In this document: in pieces, positions 45,884 to 55,403 of the stretch
Layout of the letters: each line of letters opens with the position of its first letter
Position numbering within the stretch: the stretch's first letter is position 1
Assembly (NCBI RefSeq): GCF_022271435.1
Contig: NZ_JAFIQY010000024.1
Location: forward strand, 1-64,000
Direction of reading: 5' to 3'
Source of the DNA: Streptomyces monomycini
Lineage (GTDB): Bacteria > Actinomycetota > Actinomycetes > Streptomycetales > Streptomycetaceae
Length of the DNA stretch: 64,000 nt
Notes under the pieces: generated by a model
What the model saw: only the letters and a program-made list of their open reading frames with translations
Told to the model about the DNA's origin: nothing
Databases searched by the model: none
Position numbers and translations under genes: made by a program

Positions 45884-45896
45884 GGCGGCCGTGCCG

Positions 45897-47069
45897 TTAC
45901 GGCAGGTTCCGCGCCATCACGATGCGCTGGACCTGGTTGGTGCCCTCGTAGATCTGCGTGATCTTGGCGTCGCGCATCATGCGCTCCAGCGGGTAGTCGC
46001 GGGTGTAGCCGTAGCCGCCGAGGAGCTGGACGGCGTCGGTGGTGATCTCCATGGCGGCGTCCGAGGCGTAGCACTTGGCGGCGGCGCCGAAGAAGGTGAG
46101 GTCCTCGGGCTTGCCGCCCGCGGAGATGCGCTCGGACTTGGCGGCGGCGGCGTAGGTGAGCTGGCGGGCGGCCTCCAGCTTCATGGCCATGTCGGCGAGC
46201 ATGAACTGCACGCCCTGGAAGTCGCCGATCGGCTTGCCGAACTGCTTGCGCTCCTGGACATAGCCCTTGGCGTAGTCGAGGGCGCCCTGGGCGATGCCGA
46301 GGGCCTGGGCCGCGATGGTGATGCGGGTGTGGTCCAGGGTCTTCATGGCGGTGGCGAAGCCGGTGCCCTCCGCGCCGATCATGCGGTCGGCGGGGATGCG
46401 GACGTTGTCGAGGTAGACCTCGCGGGTCGGGGAGCCCTTGATGCCGAGCTTCTTCTCCGGGGCGCCGAAGGAGACACCCGCGTCGTCCTTCTCCACGACG
46501 AAGGCGGAGATGCCCTTGGAGCGCTTCTCCGGGTCGGTGACGGCCATCACCGTGTAGTACTCGGAGACACCGGCGTTGGTGATCCAGCGCTTGACGCCGT
46601 TGAGCACGTAGTCGTCGCCGTCGCGTACGGCCTTGGTCTTCATGCCGGCCGCGTCGGAGCCCGCGTCCGGCTCGCTCAGGCAGTACGAGAACATCGCGTC
46701 GCCCTTGGCGAGCGGGCCCAGGTACTTCTTCTTCAGCTCCTCGGAGCCGGAGAGGATCACCGGGAGGGAGCCGAGCTTGTTGACGGCCGGGATCAGCGAG
46801 GAGGAGGCGCAGACGCGGGCGACCTCCTCGATGACGATGACGGTGGCCAGCGCGTCGGCGCCGGCACCGCCGTACGCCTCGGGGACGTGCACGGCGTGCA
46901 GGTCGTTCAGGGTCAGCGCGTCCCTGGCCTCCTGGGGGAAGCGGGCCTGCTCGTCCACCTCGGCGGCGAACGGGGCGATCTTCGCCTCGGCGAGCGAGCG
47001 CACCGACTCGCGGAGCATGTCGTGCTCCTCGGACGTCCGGTACAGATCGAAATCAGCGGTTCCCGCCAA
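45897..47069 (-). CDS. Acyl-CoA dehydrogenase
   Basis: 390 residues, full-length. It oxidises acyl-CoA to trans-2-enoyl-CoA with FAD and electron-transfer flavoprotein. Signatures: YCLSEPDAGSDAAG (~128-141), WITNAGVSEYY, the FAD/tetramer region RKQFGKPIGDFQGVQ, and the C-terminal IYEGTNQVQR with catalytic E375. It is very similar to mycobacterial FadE25, which also lies next to purE-purK as I recall. The only start that keeps the conserved N-terminus FDLYRTSEEHDMLRES is a TTG at 47069, with GGGGAG about ten bases upstream. A TAGAAT -10 box and a TAAC/GTTA operator lie upstream. Substrate may be branched-chain or fatty acyl-CoA. Confidence 0.95.
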   Translation of the reverse strand: MAGTADFDLYRTSEEHDMLRESVRSLAEAKIAPFAAEVDEQARFPQEARDALTLNDLHAVHVPEAYGGAGADALATVIVIEEVARVCASSSLIPAVNKLGSLPVILSGSEELKKKYLGPLAKGDAMFSYCLSEPDAGSDAAGMKTKAVRDGDDYVLNGVKRWITNAGVSEYYTVMAVTDPEKRSKGISAFVVEKDDAGVSFGAPEKKLGIKGSPTREVYLDNVRIPADRMIGAEGTGFATAMKTLDHTRITIAAQALGIAQGALDYAKGYVQERKQFGKPIGDFQGVQFMLADMAMKLEAARQLTYAAAAKSERISAGGKPEDLTFFGAAAKCYASDAAMEITTDAVQLLGGYGYTRDYPLERMMRDAKITQIYEGTNQVQRIVMARNLP

Positions 47070-47102
47070 GGTTTCTCACTCCCCTGAGAGCTGACTGCAG
47101 TG

Positions 47103-47131
47103 CTAACTACCGTTAAGTAACCCGAATTCTA
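47103..47131 (-). promoter_or_regulatory. Operator and -10 box of the acyl-CoA dehydrogenase gene
   Basis: CTAACTACCGTTAAGTAAC (47103-47121) contains two overlapping palindromes, TAAC-n4-GTTA and GTTA-AG-TAAC, in otherwise GC-rich DNA. On the minus strand it lies immediately downstream of TAGAAT (47126-47131), over the likely transcription start. This is where a TetR/FadR-type repressor would bind. No good -35 box is seen. Confidence 0.55.
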
Positions 47132-47268
47132 GGGGGCTGTACGGCACCGGGGATACGTGAGTTACCCGACAGCACCCGTACGGTCCCGGCCACCGGGCCC
47201 GGACCCCCGGGACCCGGCCGGACTATGCTCAGGCAGCGCACTCCTCCCCGTATGCACCTGGAGCACCC

Positions 47269-48609
47269 ATGGCCCTGAAGATCACCGTGATCGGCACCGG
47301 CTACCTCGGCGCGACGCACGCCGCGGCCATGGCGGAGCTGGGGTTCGAGGTGATGGGCCTGGACATCGACCCGGCGAAGATCGCGATGCTGGAGCGGGGC
47401 GAGACCCCGATGTACGAGCCCGGCCTGGAAGAGCTGCTGCGGGCGCATGTCGCGGGCATCGAGGGCGCCAGCGGGCGGCTGCGCTTCACCACCTCCTGGG
47501 AGGAGCTGGCGGACTTCGGCGACGTGCACTTCGTGTGCGTGAACACGCCGCAGAAGCACGGCGAGTACGCCTGCGACATGTCCTACGTCGAGTCGGCCGT
47601 CGAGTCGCTGGCCCCGCTGCTGCGGCGCCCGGCGCTGGTGGTCGGCAAGTCGACGGTCCCGGTGGGCAGCGCGGCGCGGCTGGCGAAGCGGCTCGTGGAG
47701 CTGGCGCCGGCCGGCGAGGACGTGGAGCTGGCGTGGAACCCGGAGTTCCTGCGCGAGGGCTTCGCCGTGCAGGACACCCTGCACCCGGACCGGATCGTGA
47801 TCGGTGTCGACGGCGGGCGGGCCGAGGAGCTGCTGCGGGAGGTGTACGCGACGCCGGTGGCCGAGGGCTCGCCGTTCGTGGTGGCCGACTTCCCCACCGC
47901 CGAGCTGGTCAAGACGTCCGCGAACTCCTTCCTGGCCACGAAGATCTCGTTCATCAACGCCATGGCGGAGGTGTGCGAGGCGGCCGGCGGTGACGTGGTG
48001 AAGCTGGCGGAGGCGATCGGCCACGACGAGCGGATCGGCAAGAAGTTCCTGCGGGCCGGCATCGGCTTCGGCGGCGGCTGCCTGCCCAAGGACATCAGGG
48101 CGTTCATGGCGCGCGCCGGTGAGCTGGGCGCCGACCAGGCCTTGACGTTCCTGCGCGAGGTCGACTCGATCAACATGCGGCGCCGCGGCCACATGGTCGA
48201 GCTGACCCGGGAGGCGGTCGGCGGTTCCTTCCTCGGGACCCGGGTCGCCGTCCTGGGCGCCACGTTCAAGCCGGATTCGGACGACGTACGGGACTCGCCC
48301 GCGCTCAACGTCGCCGGGCAGATCCACCTCCAGGGCGGCCAGGTGACGGTCTACGACCCCAAGGGCATGGAGAACGCGCGGCGCGTGTTCCCGACGCTGG
48401 GGTACGCGGACTCGGCGCTGGAGGCGGTGCGCGGCGCCGACGTGGTGCTGCACCTGACCGAGTGGCGGGAGTTCCGGGAGCTGGACCCGGCCGCGCTGGC
48501 CGAGGTGGTGGCCACACCGCGCATCCTGGACGGGCGCAACGCGCTCGACCCGGAGCTGTGGCGCAAGGCGGGCTGGACGTACCGGGCGCTGGGCCGTCCG
48601 CAGGCCTGA
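47269..48609 (+). CDS. ugd: UDP-glucose 6-dehydrogenase
   Basis: 446 residues. It oxidises UDP-glucose to UDP-glucuronate with two NAD+, a precursor for acidic polysaccharides. The NAD-binding loop is IGTGYLGATHA (8-18). The central domain has NPEFLREGFAVQD and K215 in ELVKTSANSF. The catalytic cysteine is C271 in GFGGGCLPKD. The C-terminal UDP-binding domain has GATFKPDSDDVRDSPAL and DGRNALDP. A GGAG lies six bases before the ATG at 47269. It is divergent from acyl-CoA dehydrogenase and isolated by a terminator downstream. UDP-glucuronate could feed the envelope glycosyltransferases of this window. GDP-mannose dehydrogenase specificity is less likely but related. Confidence 0.92.
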   Translation: MALKITVIGTGYLGATHAAAMAELGFEVMGLDIDPAKIAMLERGETPMYEPGLEELLRAHVAGIEGASGRLRFTTSWEELADFGDVHFVCVNTPQKHGEYACDMSYVESAVESLAPLLRRPALVVGKSTVPVGSAARLAKRLVELAPAGEDVELAWNPEFLREGFAVQDTLHPDRIVIGVDGGRAEELLREVYATPVAEGSPFVVADFPTAELVKTSANSFLATKISFINAMAEVCEAAGGDVVKLAEAIGHDERIGKKFLRAGIGFGGGCLPKDIRAFMARAGELGADQALTFLREVDSINMRRRGHMVELTREAVGGSFLGTRVAVLGATFKPDSDDVRDSPALNVAGQIHLQGGQVTVYDPKGMENARRVFPTLGYADSALEAVRGADVVLHLTEWREFRELDPAALAEVVATPRILDGRNALDPELWRKAGWTYRALGRPQA

Positions 48610-48623
48610 GACGGGAACGAACG

Positions 48624-48660
48624 ACGAGGGGCCGGGCTCATCATGAGCCCGGCCCCTCGT
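48624..48660. terminator. Perfect bidirectional hairpin terminator after ugd
   Basis: Arms ACGAGGGGCCGGGCTCAT (48624-48641) and its exact complement (48643-48660) around a very tight loop, between convergent ugd and dipeptidase genes. Confidence 0.85.
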
Positions 48661-48676
48661 GGCGCTGTCGCGCTGC

Positions 48677-49882
48677 TCAGCCGTCGAGGGCGTCGAGGCC
48701 GTCGAGCTGGTCGATCGTTGCGACGGACGGTCCGCGCTCGGCCTGCACCGCGCGGGCGACGTCCTCCGCGCCGCGCAGCGTGCGGACGGCGTTCTGCCAG
48801 GTCAGCTTGGCCAGGTCGGCCGTGGACCATTTGCGGTCCAGGAGTTCGGCGACCAGGTTCGGGTAGCCGGACACGTCGGCGAGGTCGGCGGGGGTGAAGG
48901 CGGTGCCGTCGAAGTCGCCGCCGATGCCGATGTGGTCGACGCCGGCGACCTCGCGCATGTGGTCGAGGTGGTCGGCGACGGTCGCGGCGGTGGCGAGCGG
49001 GCGGGGGCTCGCCGTCTCGAAGGCGCGGTGTATCGCCATGCCCTCGGCGGTGGTGTCCAGGTGGTGGAAGCCGTGGGCGCGCATGTTCTCGTCCGCCCGC
49101 AGCGTCCAGTCCACGGCCTCGGGCAGGATGAACTTCGGTACGAAGGTGGCCATCGCGACCCCGCCGTTGGCGGACAGCCGCTCCAGCACGTCGTCCGGGA
49201 TGTTGCGCGGGTGGTCGCAGACCGCGCGCGCGGAGGAGTGCGAGAAGACGACCGGCGCGACGCTGGTGTCCAGCGCGTCGCGCATGGTGTCGGCGGAGAC
49301 GTGCGAGAGGTCGACCAGCATGCCGAGGCGGTTCATCTCGCGGACGACCTCGCGGCCGAAGGCGGTCAGGCCGTGCGCGCGCGGCTCGTCGGTGGCCGAG
49401 TCCGCCCAGGCGATGTTGTCGTTGTGGGTGAGCGTCATGTAGCGCACACCCAGTTCGTACAGCGCGCGCAGAGTGGCCAGCGAGTTGTTGATGGAGTGGC
49501 CGCCCTCGGCACCCATCAGGGACGCGATCCGGCTCTCGGCGCGGGCCGCTTCCATGTCGTCGGCGGTGTACGCCAGGCGCAGGTCGCCGGGGTGGCGGAC
49601 GGCGAGCTGCCGCACCACGTCGATCTGTTCGAGGGTGGCGCTGACCGCCTGGTCGCCGGTGTAGTCGGTCCGTACGTACACCGACCAGAACTGCGCGCCG
49701 ACGCCGCCGGCCCGCAGCCGGGGAATGTCGGTGTGCAGGTGACCGGTCTGGTCGCCGGCGATGTCGCGCCGGTCGAGGTCGTAGCGGACCTGCTCGCGCA
49801 GGGCCCAGGGCAGGTCGTTGTGGCCGTCGACGACGGGGTGTTCGGCGAGCAGCGCGCGGGCCGCCTCCAGGGACGCGCTCAC
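48677..49882 (-). CDS. Membrane dipeptidase-like metallopeptidase (M19, renal dipeptidase family)
   Basis: 401 residues. It should hydrolyse dipeptides (possibly containing D-residues) with a binuclear zinc site. Ligand candidates in order: H21 and D23 (VDGHNDLPW), E126 (LMGAEGGHS), H194 (VDLSHVS), H215 (VFSHSSAR), and the D of IGIGGDFDG near 345. No signal peptide or membrane segment is present despite the family name, so it is cytosolic. The GTG start overlaps the purE stop by four bases (GTGA), making it the last gene of the purK-purE-dipeptidase operon. That conserved-looking link to purine genes is unexplained. Confidence 0.92.
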   Translation of the reverse strand: MSASLEAARALLAEHPVVDGHNDLPWALREQVRYDLDRRDIAGDQTGHLHTDIPRLRAGGVGAQFWSVYVRTDYTGDQAVSATLEQIDVVRQLAVRHPGDLRLAYTADDMEAARAESRIASLMGAEGGHSINNSLATLRALYELGVRYMTLTHNDNIAWADSATDEPRAHGLTAFGREVVREMNRLGMLVDLSHVSADTMRDALDTSVAPVVFSHSSARAVCDHPRNIPDDVLERLSANGGVAMATFVPKFILPEAVDWTLRADENMRAHGFHHLDTTAEGMAIHRAFETASPRPLATAATVADHLDHMREVAGVDHIGIGGDFDGTAFTPADLADVSGYPNLVAELLDRKWSTADLAKLTWQNAVRTLRGAEDVARAVQAERGPSVATIDQLDGLDALDG

Positions 49883-50418
49883 TTGCCGCTCCCGAAGCCG
49901 AAGCCGGCCGGGGTGGCGACCTTGTTGCGCAGCCGCTTGCCCTTCTCGGTGGCCTGCTCGTTCAGGTGCTGCTGGAACTCGCGCATCCGGGCCAGCAGGT
50001 CGGGGTCGTGGGCGGCGAGCATCCGGGCGGCGAGCAGCCCGGCGTTGCGGGCGCCGCCGACCGAGACGGTGGCGACGGGCACCCCGGCCGGCATCTGCAC
50101 GATGGACAGCAGCGAGTCCATGCCGTCCAGGTACTTCAGCGGTACGGGCACGCCGATGACCGGCAGCGGGGTGACCGAGGCGAGCATCCCCGGCAGGTGG
50201 GCAGCTCCCCCGGCGCCCGCGACGATCGCCTTCAGGCCGCGGCCGGCGGCCTCCTCGCCGTACGCGATCATCTCGTGCGGCATCCGGTGCGCGGAGACGA
50301 CGTCGACCTCGTAGGGGATCTCGAACTCGTCCAGGGCCTTGGCGGCGGCCTCCATGACGGGCCAATCGGAGTCGGAGCCCATGACGATGCCGATGAGGGG
50401 GGAGCTGCTGCTGGTCAT
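49879..50418 (-). CDS. purE: N5-carboxyaminoimidazole ribonucleotide mutase
   Basis: 179 residues. It converts N5-CAIR to CAIR in de novo purine synthesis, using the product of PurK. The signatures [13 protein letters not shown] (~9-21), VSAHRMP (~42-48) and [14 protein letters not shown] (~67-80) are complete, so it is the class I (PurK-dependent) enzyme. The ATG at 50418 overlaps the purK stop by four bases (ATGA). The C-terminal extension ([19 protein letters not shown]) is slightly longer than in E. coli. Octameric cytosolic enzyme. Confidence 0.96.
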   Translation of the reverse strand: MTSSSSPLIGIVMGSDSDWPVMEAAAKALDEFEIPYEVDVVSAHRMPHEMIAYGEEAAGRGLKAIVAGAGGAAHLPGMLASVTPLPVIGVPVPLKYLDGMDSLLSIVQMPAGVPVATVSVGGARNAGLLAARMLAAHDPDLLARMREFQQHLNEQATEKGKRLRNKVATPAGFGFGSGK

Positions 50419-51554
50419 TCGGTGATGGTTCCTCGCAGATAGCCGGCGGCGTGCGCGGCGCGCTCTCGCACGTCGGCCAGGTCGTCGCCGTAGGTGTTGA
50501 CGTGTCCGACCTTGCGGCCGGGCTTCACGTCCTTTCCGTACATATGGATCTTCAGCTGCGGGTCCCGTGCCATGCAATGGAGGTACGCGGAATACATGTC
50601 CGGATAGTCCCCGCCGAGGACGTTGGCCATCACGGTCCACCGCGCGCGCGGGCGGGGGTCGCCGAGCGGCAGGTCGAGGACGGCCCGCAGGTGGTTGGCG
50701 AACTGCGAGGTGATCGCGCCGTCCTGGGTCCAGTGACCCGAGTTGTGCGGGCGCATGGCCAGCTCGTTGACGAGGATGCGGCCGTCGGCGGTCTCGAACA
50801 GCTCGACCGCGAGGTGGCCGACCACACCGAGTTCGTGCGCGATGCGCAGCGCCAGTTCCTGGGCCTGGCCGGACAGCGCGTCGGAGAGGCCGGGGGCGGG
50901 CGCGATCACCGTGTCGCAGACGCCGTCGACCTGGACGGACTCCACGACCGGGTACGCGACGGCCTGGCCGTGCGGTGAACGGACCACGTTGGCGGCCAGT
51001 TCCCGGACGAAGGGGACCTTCTCCTCGGCCAGAACCGGCACTCCGGCGCGGAACGGCTCGGCGGCCTCCTTGGAGGATCGTACGATCCAGACGCCCTTGC
51101 CGTCGTAGCCGCCGCGGACGGTCTTGAGGACGACGGGGAACCCGTCGGTCTCGGCCGCGAAAGCCGCTACGTCCGCCGGATCGGCGACGATGCGGTGCCG
51201 GGGGCAGGGTGCCCCGATCGCGTCGAGCTTCGCTCGCATCACCCCCTTGTCCTGGGCGTGCACCAGCGCGTCGGGTCCTGGCCGGACGGGGATACCGTCG
51301 GCCTCCAGGGCCCTCAAGTGCTCGGTGGGGACATGCTCATGATCGAAAGTGATCACGTCACAGCCACGGGCGAAGGCGCGCAGCGTGTCCAGGTCGCGGT
51401 GGTCGCCGATGACGACCTCGCTGACCACCTGGGCCGCCGAGTCCTGCGGGGTGTCGCTGAGGAGCTTGAACTTGATGCCGAGGGGGATGCCCGCCTCGTG
51501 GGTCATTCGGGCGAGCTGACCGCCACCGACCATGCCGACTACCGGGAACGTCAC
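50415..51554 (-). CDS. purK: N5-carboxyaminoimidazole ribonucleotide synthase
   Basis: 379 residues, ATP-grasp enzyme making N5-CAIR from AIR, bicarbonate and [21 protein letters not shown] opens the N-terminal domain. [16 protein letters not shown] (~142-157) is the ATP-binding loop. [15 protein letters not shown] (~268-282) holds the Mg and catalytic residues. GTG start preceded by a G-rich stretch. It leads the purK-purE-dipeptidase operon, with four-base overlaps at both junctions implying translational coupling. It is divergent from the chagasin-like gene. Confidence 0.96.
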   Translation of the reverse strand: MTFPVVGMVGGGQLARMTHEAGIPLGIKFKLLSDTPQDSAAQVVSEVVIGDHRDLDTLRAFARGCDVITFDHEHVPTEHLRALEADGIPVRPGPDALVHAQDKGVMRAKLDAIGAPCPRHRIVADPADVAAFAAETDGFPVVLKTVRGGYDGKGVWIVRSSKEAAEPFRAGVPVLAEEKVPFVRELAANVVRSPHGQAVAYPVVESVQVDGVCDTVIAPAPGLSDALSGQAQELALRIAHELGVVGHLAVELFETADGRILVNELAMRPHNSGHWTQDGAITSQFANHLRAVLDLPLGDPRPRARWTVMANVLGGDYPDMYSAYLHCMARDPQLKIHMYGKDVKPGRKVGHVNTYGDDLADVRERAAHAAGYLRGTITE

Positions 51555-51698
51555 GCCCCCAGGGTATCCGCCCGCCCACGGAGCCCGGTCACCGCCTTGG
51601 AGGAACGTACGAACGCAAGTGCGCCACTCTCACCGTTCCGGCCTCCGGCGATCGGCGCGGGCGGTAGGCTCGCCGCCCGCGCCGAGGGGAAGGAACGC

Positions 51699-52136
51699 AT
51701 GAGCGAGGGCCGGACGTCCGGGCGCACCAGGGCCGTGGGGATCGTCGTCGCGGTGGCGGCCCTGGCCGCCGCGGTCTACGCGGTGATCTCCCAGCTGTCC
51801 CGTCCCGCCGTCTTCGACGAGGACGACCGGGAGATCACGGTCTCCCCCGGCACCCACTTCTCGATCCGCCTCAAGGACAACCCTTCGACCGGCTTCCGGT
51901 GGGTCCTCGCCACGCCGGAGCCGGACCCGGCCGTACTGCGGAGGACCGGTGGGCACTACGACGCCGACGAGCCGGCCCGCCCGGGTTCGGGCGGCCTGCG
52001 CTACGTCGATTTCATGGCGCGGAGTGCCGGACATACCGAGGTGACTCTCAGATACTGCTTCCGCTGCGGCACCCCGCAGGCCGACGAGCAGGACGAGAAC
52101 AGCCGGACCCGGCGGTTCCGCGTGACCGTGGACTGA
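51699..52136 (+). CDS. Chagasin-like protease inhibitor (I42) with N-terminal membrane anchor
   Basis: 145 residues. One N-terminal hydrophobic segment (~12-30) anchors or exports the protein. Residues ~45-145 are an Ig-like beta domain with the chagasin loop NPSTGFRWV, corresponding to the NPTTGF loop that blocks the active site of papain-like cysteine proteases. The later loop regions fit the family less well; the usual RPW loop is not evident. A C-terminal cysteine pair (YCFRCGT) is unusual and might form a disulfide or bind metal. The ATG at 51699 has AAGGAA upstream. It probably protects the cell surface from cysteine proteases (inference). Confidence 0.75.
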   Translation: MSEGRTSGRTRAVGIVVAVAALAAAVYAVISQLSRPAVFDEDDREITVSPGTHFSIRLKDNPSTGFRWVLATPEPDPAVLRRTGGHYDADEPARPGSGGLRYVDFMARSAGHTEVTLRYCFRCGTPQADEQDENSRTRRFRVTVD

Positions 52137-52271
52137 CATGTCCCGTACGCCCCTGCCGTCCCGGGTGGCAGGCAGCACACAGGTCCCCTGGTTAGCATGA
52201 GCGTGCGGTTGCACGGGGGTGACCGTGCAGGAACGCCCACGACCGCCCACCACAGGAGCTGAACGATCACG

Positions 52272-52802
52272 ATGAGTGAACGGAGCGCACTGCGGGCCCG
52301 ACTGGACGCGCTGGCCCGCGAACTCATGAAGTTCGGCGCCGTCGGGGGTGCGGGGGTCCTCGTCAACTTCGTCGTCTTCAACCTGGTACGGCACCTGACC
52401 GAGCTGCCCGTCGTCCGGGCCAGCGTGGTGGCGACCGTCGTGGCCACCGGTACGAACTACCTCGGCTACCGCTACTTCACCTACCGGGACCGCGACAAGA
52501 ACGGGCGGACCAAGGAGCTGACGCTCTTCCTGCTGTTCAGCGTCGTCGGCCTGGTCATCGAGAACGGCGTCCTGTACGTGGCGACGTACGGGTTCGGCTG
52601 GGACACCTCGCTGCAGAGCAACGTCTTCAAGTTCCTCGGCATCGGCCTGGCCACGCTCTTCCGCTTCTGGTCCTACCGCACCTGGGTGTTCCGCGCGCTG
52701 CCCGCGCGCGAGGCCGTGGAGACCGCGGAGTCCTTCCTGGCCGAGGGCGCGCGACCGCAGCGGGCGGCGAGCGCGGCGGCTGCCGAGCGGCCGCAGGACT
52801 AG
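52272..52802 (+). CDS. GtrA family membrane protein
   Basis: 176 residues with four hydrophobic helices (~20-40, 48-66, 85-107, 118-135), matching GtrA/DPMS-like small membrane proteins (FGAVGGAGVLVNFVVFNLV; KFLGIGLATLFRFWSYRTWVF). GtrA proteins help flip or use polyprenyl-phosphate sugars for cell-surface glycans. The C-terminal ~40 residues are Ala/Glu-rich and variable. Position next to purK matches mycobacteria as I recall. Likely a partner of the glycosyltransferases in this region. The ATG at 52272 follows the family start; a TAGCAT hexamer ~75 bp upstream may be the -10 box. Confidence 0.9.
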   Translation: MSERSALRARLDALARELMKFGAVGGAGVLVNFVVFNLVRHLTELPVVRASVVATVVATGTNYLGYRYFTYRDRDKNGRTKELTLFLLFSVVGLVIENGVLYVATYGFGWDTSLQSNVFKFLGIGLATLFRFWSYRTWVFRALPAREAVETAESFLAEGARPQRAASAAAAERPQD

Positions 52803-52856
52803 AGCGCGGCCATGGACGGCCCGCGCAGCTGAAGACGGCCGCGCGGCCGGGGGGGG

Positions 52857-52897
52857 GAGCCGGGCGGCCCGTGTCTCTGCGGGCCCCCCTCCGGCTC
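52857..52897. terminator. Hairpin between GtrA and the sensor kinase genes
   Basis: GAGCCGG (52857-52863) pairs with CCGGCTC (52891-52897), with an inner GGCCC/GGGCC stem and an asymmetric bulge. A run of nine G precedes it. It overlaps the kinase stop codon and lies between convergent genes. Confidence 0.45.
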
Positions 52898-54143
52898 ACT
52901 CCGGCGAAGGCTCCGCCTCACGGGCGAGGAAGAGCGCGAAGACCGGCGGATACTGCTGGAGGAGTTCCAGCCGTCCGCCGTCCGCCTCTGCCAGATCACG
53001 GGCCACGGCCAGCCCCAGTCCCGTCGAATTCCGGCCACTGACCGTCCGCTCGAAGACCCGCGAGCCGAGGTCCGGCGGTACACCCCGGCCGGCGTCCGTG
53101 ACCTCGACGACCGCCTGGTTGCCGGTGACCCGGGTGCGCAGCGCCACCGTCCCGTCCCCGTGCATCAGCGAGTTCTCGATCAGGGTGGCGAGGACCTGGG
53201 CCACCGCCCCGGGGGTGCCGACCGCCCGCAGCCCCTTCTTGCCGGAGCGGACGATGGCCCGGCCCGCGCTGCGGTAGGCCGGGCGCCACTCCTCGACCTG
53301 CTGCTTGACGACCTCGTCGAGGTCGAAGGCGACGGCGGAGCCGGAGCGCGGGTCGCGGGAGTTGGTCAGCAGCCGCTGGACGACGTCGGTGAGCCGCTCG
53401 ACCTGGCCCAGCGCGATGCTGGCCTCCTCCTTCACCGTGTCCGGGTCGTCGGTGAGGGTGATCTCCTCCAGCCGCATGGACAGCGCGGTCAGCGGCGTCC
53501 GCAGCTGGTGGGAGGCGTCGGCGGCGAGCCGGCGTTCGGCGGTGAGCATCCGCGCGATGCGCTCGGCACTGGCGTCCAGCACGTCCGCGACCCGGTCCAG
53601 CTCCTGCACCCCGTACCGGCGGTGGCGCGGCCGCGGATCACCGGAGCCGAGGCGTTCCGCGGTCTCCGCGAGGTCGGTCAGCGGCGCGGTCAGCCGACGG
53701 GCCTGCTGCACGGCGAGCACCACCGCGGCCAGGATCGCCAGGATCGCGACAGCCAGGATGACCAGCAGCGTCCGGCCGATCTCGGCACTCACCGCGGAGC
53801 GCGGTTCCTCGACGGTGACGGTCTCACCGCGGTCGCCGTGCTGGGTCGAGGCGATGACGTCACCGGACGGCCGGGAGCCGATCTCGATCCGGGACCGGCC
53901 CGGCACCTTGATCTCGGCGTACCGCTTGGCGGTGATCTGCTCCGAGAGGATCTCGGGCGTCAGCTTCTCGCCGCTGCCCAGCCGGCTCTCCACGATGCCG
54001 ACGAGCCGTACGGCCTCGGCGGCGACGCTGTCCTGCGCCCCCGACTGGATGGTGCGGGTCTCCACGATGACCAGCGAGACGCCGAAGACGGCGATCACGA
54101 CGAGCACCACGGCGAGAGTGGAATTGATCAGACGGCGGCGCAC
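52896..54143 (-). CDS. Two-component sensor histidine kinase (HAMP, HisKA, HATPase)
   Basis: 415 residues. Two membrane helices (~8-28 and ~124-146) flank an extracytoplasmic sensor loop of ~95 residues. A HAMP linker follows (~146-200), then the dimerisation domain with phospho-acceptor H212 in DASHQLRTPL, and the ATPase domain (N-box TLIENSLMHG, G1 VTDAGRGVP, G2 STGLGLAVA). GTG start with GGAGG five bases upstream. It lies 58 bp downstream of the response regulator on the same strand and forms a two-gene system. The signal is unknown; it corresponds in position to SCO3062/SCO3063 as I recall. Confidence 0.93.
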   Translation of the reverse strand: MRRRLINSTLAVVLVVIAVFGVSLVIVETRTIQSGAQDSVAAEAVRLVGIVESRLGSGEKLTPEILSEQITAKRYAEIKVPGRSRIEIGSRPSGDVIASTQHGDRGETVTVEEPRSAVSAEIGRTLLVILAVAILAILAAVVLAVQQARRLTAPLTDLAETAERLGSGDPRPRHRRYGVQELDRVADVLDASAERIARMLTAERRLAADASHQLRTPLTALSMRLEEITLTDDPDTVKEEASIALGQVERLTDVVQRLLTNSRDPRSGSAVAFDLDEVVKQQVEEWRPAYRSAGRAIVRSGKKGLRAVGTPGAVAQVLATLIENSLMHGDGTVALRTRVTGNQAVVEVTDAGRGVPPDLGSRVFERTVSGRNSTGLGLAVARDLAEADGGRLELLQQYPPVFALFLAREAEPSPE

Positions 54144-54201
54144 GGTGTCCTCCGGGCGGGATGCGTTCGTTCTTCTACTTCTTCCCGCCCGGCGGCGGGT
54201 C

Positions 54202-54882
<681 letters not shown>

Positions 54883-55403
54883 GGGCCGATGGTAGTCCCA
54901 GGTCTTACCTCCCCGGGCGGGACCCGGTGCGCCCGGAGGTGGCCGGAAAACGTCCCGCGGACGGCGCGCCGGCGGCGTGCGCGCGGCCGGCGGGCGATCA
55001 AGGGGCGGGGTGCGCTCCACGGCCGCGGACCTGCGTACGGTTCCCGGTTGATCATGTGACCGTTGTCTCAGTGGTCCCACCGGTGCGGCTGCTGGACGTA
55101 TGGTGTCCCAACGTCCGTAGCACAGCCTCGGGACCCGTGACGCTCACGAGCCGTCATCGGTCCCTGTTGTGTGCGGGGCTGGAACCACCAGTCTTGATAC
55201 ACAGTGAATGACCTGTCGACCGGGTCCACCGCGCACACAGCACGGGGGCGTGGATCCCGGTGTCGCGAGTGTCCTGCCGATTCCTCTTCCAGTGGCGTCG
55301 GCCCCCGAGGACGTGGGGGCGGGCAACGTGACGCCGGTGCCGGTCAGCCGACCCGGGCGCGCTGCGGTCTCCTCACGCGTCCCGAGCACACCTAGGAAGC
55401 ACC
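54883..55403. other. 521-bp divergent region with structured leader of the peptide transporter
   Basis: No gene. On the plus strand a nested hairpin is visible: GGGACC (55130-55135) pairs with GGTCCC (55159-55164), enclosing CGTGA/TCACG (55136-55140 with 55144-55148). An A/T-richer TTGATACACAGTGAATG stretch follows near 55194. This suggests a long structured 5' leader for the transporter. I do not recognise a known riboswitch. Confidence 0.45.
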
